Assembly: GCA_905233785.1 (NCBI GenBank)
Contig: CAJOCV010000105.1
Location: forward strand, 1-6,986
DNA: 6,986 nt
Source: an uncultured Oscillospiraceae bacterium
Lineage (GTDB): Bacteria > Bacillota > Clostridia > Oscillospirales > Oscillospiraceae
Direction: 5' to 3'
Part shown: positions 6,105 through 6,986 of the stretch, one piece after another
Layout: every line of letters starts with the position of its first letter
How positions within the stretch are numbered: the first letter of the stretch is position 1
The notes under the pieces: model-generated
The model's database searches: none
Seen by the model: the letters and a program-made list of their open reading frames with translations, nothing else
What the model was told of the DNA's origin: nothing
Position numbers and translations under genes: made by a program

Positions 6105-6878
6105 ATGAACACACATGATATTTTATCCGCTATGATCGCCGCCGAGGAGGAGGCGTCGGAGCTGATGCTCCACGCGGACTCGATCCTCGCCGAACGCAAG
6201 ACCGACCGGCGCGACGTGGTCACGGAGTATGACCGCCGGGTACAGGCGCTTCTGATTGAGCGGCTTGACGAAGCCGTGCCGGGGGCGCGGTTTTTCTGTG
6301 AGGAAAACGACCGGCACGACGACCTCGGCGCCGAGCATCTGTTCATCATCGACCCCATTGACGGGACGATGAACTTTGTGCATGGCTTTCATCACAGCTG
6401 CGTCTCTGTCGCGTATATGAGCCGCGGAGCGCTGCTTGCGGGCGCGATCCGCAATCCCTATATGAAGGAGCAGTTTACCGCTTTGCGCGGCGAAGGCGCC
6501 TTCTTAAACGGGCAGCGCCTCCATGTGTCGGAGGCGCTGCTCTGTGACACGCTGGTGGTCTGCGGCACCGCGCCGTACGAAAACAGCAGCCCGGAGAAGA
6601 CCTTCCGCCTGATGGAGAAGGCCTATCGCGCAAGCCTTGACGTCCGGCGGCAGGGTTCGGCGGCGCTGGATCTCTGCAGCGTAGCGGCAGGCCGCGCCGG
6701 GGTCTATTTTGAGATGGCGCTCTCGCTCTGGGACTACGCGGCGGGCGTGCTGATCGTGGAGGAGGCGGGCGGCGTCTGCACCCGGCTCGACGGAACGCCG
6801 CTGCCCTTCGACGCCTCCCGCCCCTCCGTCCTCGCGGGCGGAAGAACGGCCTATGCGGACTTTCAGGCGCTGCTGTAA
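6105..6878 (+). CDS. Inositol monophosphatase family protein (SuhB/CysQ superfamily)
   Basis: A 257-residue Mg2+-dependent phosphatase; family members act on inositol monophosphates, other sugar phosphates or 3'-phosphoadenosine nucleotides, and the substrate here cannot be assigned. Family motifs appear in order: DVVTEYDRR at 37-45, a metal-site glutamate pair in FFCEEN (E66-E67), the signature DPIDGTMNFVHGF at 83-95 (metal ligands D83, D86), the RRQGSAALDLCSVAAGR region at 181-197, and LWDYAAG at 208-214 (D210, metal ligand and catalytic). Length is normal for the family. Two small departures: the common GEE is CEE, and the usual aspartate in GRxD is glycine in GRAGVYFE. The start is supported by GAAGGAAG just upstream and by the domain beginning soon after. 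A strong terminator lies immediately before it, so it is probably not simply the last gene of the pyrR operon. Confidence 0.92.
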   Translation: MNTHDILSAMIAAEEEASELMLHADSILAERKTDRRDVVTEYDRRVQALLIERLDEAVPGARFFCEENDRHDDLGAEHLFIIDPIDGTMNFVHGFHHSCVSVAYMSRGALLAGAIRNPYMKEQFTALRGEGAFLNGQRLHVSEALLCDTLVVCGTAPYENSSPEKTFRLMEKAYRASLDVRRQGSAALDLCSVAAGRAGVYFEMALSLWDYAAGVLIVEEAGGVCTRLDGTPLPFDASRPSVLAGGRTAYADFQALL

Positions 6879-6887
6879 CGCAAAACC

Positions 6888-6912
6888 AAGGGGCTGTGAA
6901 AACAGCCCCTTT
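6888..6912 (+). terminator. Terminator-like hairpin after the phosphatase gene
   Basis: AAGGGGCTGT (6888-6897) pairs perfectly with ACAGCCCCTT (6902-6911) across a GAAA tetraloop, starting nine bases after the stop codon. Only three T follow the C-run (6910-6912), so the U-tract is short, although further T-rich sequence follows in the tandem repeat. Probably the end of the phosphatase transcript. Confidence 0.7.
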
Positions 6913-6914
6913 AC

Positions 6915-6945
6915 CAGTTTTCAGTATCCAGTTTTCAGTTTTCAG
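6915..6945. repeat. Heptanucleotide tandem repeat (CAGTTTT)n
   Basis: The stretch reads as 7-base units: CAGTTTT, CAGTATC, CAGTTTT, CAGTTTT and a partial CAG, about 4.4 copies with one degenerate unit. It follows the terminator hairpin directly. The remaining bases to 6986 show no gene that I can support. Confidence 0.75.
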
Positions 6946-6986
6946 AGAAGAAAACGGAACATACCGCAATAAACTGCAGCGCTTTG

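Noticed and set aside
6914..6945. Start of a CRISPR array
   Set aside because: The units are seven bases long and directly tandem, with no spacers.

Overview
The window looks like a chromosomal segment of a high-GC anaerobic Firmicute, most likely a gut-type member of the Clostridia (Oscillospiraceae/Christensenellales-like). This rests on a fused fermentative AdhE, a Bacillus/Clostridia-type PyrR with an RNA attenuator leader, strong AGGAGG-like ribosome binding sites and AT-rich promoter regions between GC-rich genes. The taxonomic placement is inference; no rRNA or other marker is present.

Layout. On the minus strand, positions 3352 down to 1 hold a two-gene unit: adhE (bifunctional acetaldehyde-CoA/alcohol dehydrogenase, 884 aa), then a kinase-fold phosphotransferase of the APH/choline-kinase type. 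The second gene starts inside the adhE stop codon (ATGA overlap) and runs off the left edge. Positions 3353-3913 form a divergent control region. It carries a good minus-strand promoter for adhE with a long, hairpin-rich 5' leader, and a good plus-strand promoter (TTGCTT-17-TATAAT) leading into a PyrR-type attenuator. On the plus strand follow pyrR (181 aa) and a uracil permease (454 aa), spaced for co-transcription. PyrR senses UMP/UTP and controls its own operon by RNA binding, and the permease imports uracil, so this is a pyrimidine salvage operon with feedback control.

After the permease there are 243 bases without a gene, but they are full of structure. A 170-bp block bounded by inverted copies of GTAACGATTC contains two strong hairpins and resembles a non-autonomous mobile or structured repeat. 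A strong intrinsic terminator follows, ending only 15 bp before the next gene. That gene is an inositol-monophosphatase-family phosphatase (257 aa). It is followed by another terminator-like hairpin and a heptanucleotide tandem repeat.

The genes themselves are ordinary. The parts worth a second look are non-coding: the 170-bp inverted-repeat block, the terminator placed directly before the phosphatase gene, repeated GCAATTG motifs around the adhE promoter and leader, and the coupling of a kinase-fold gene to adhE. I saw no CRISPR array, tRNA, rRNA, transposase or defence gene.
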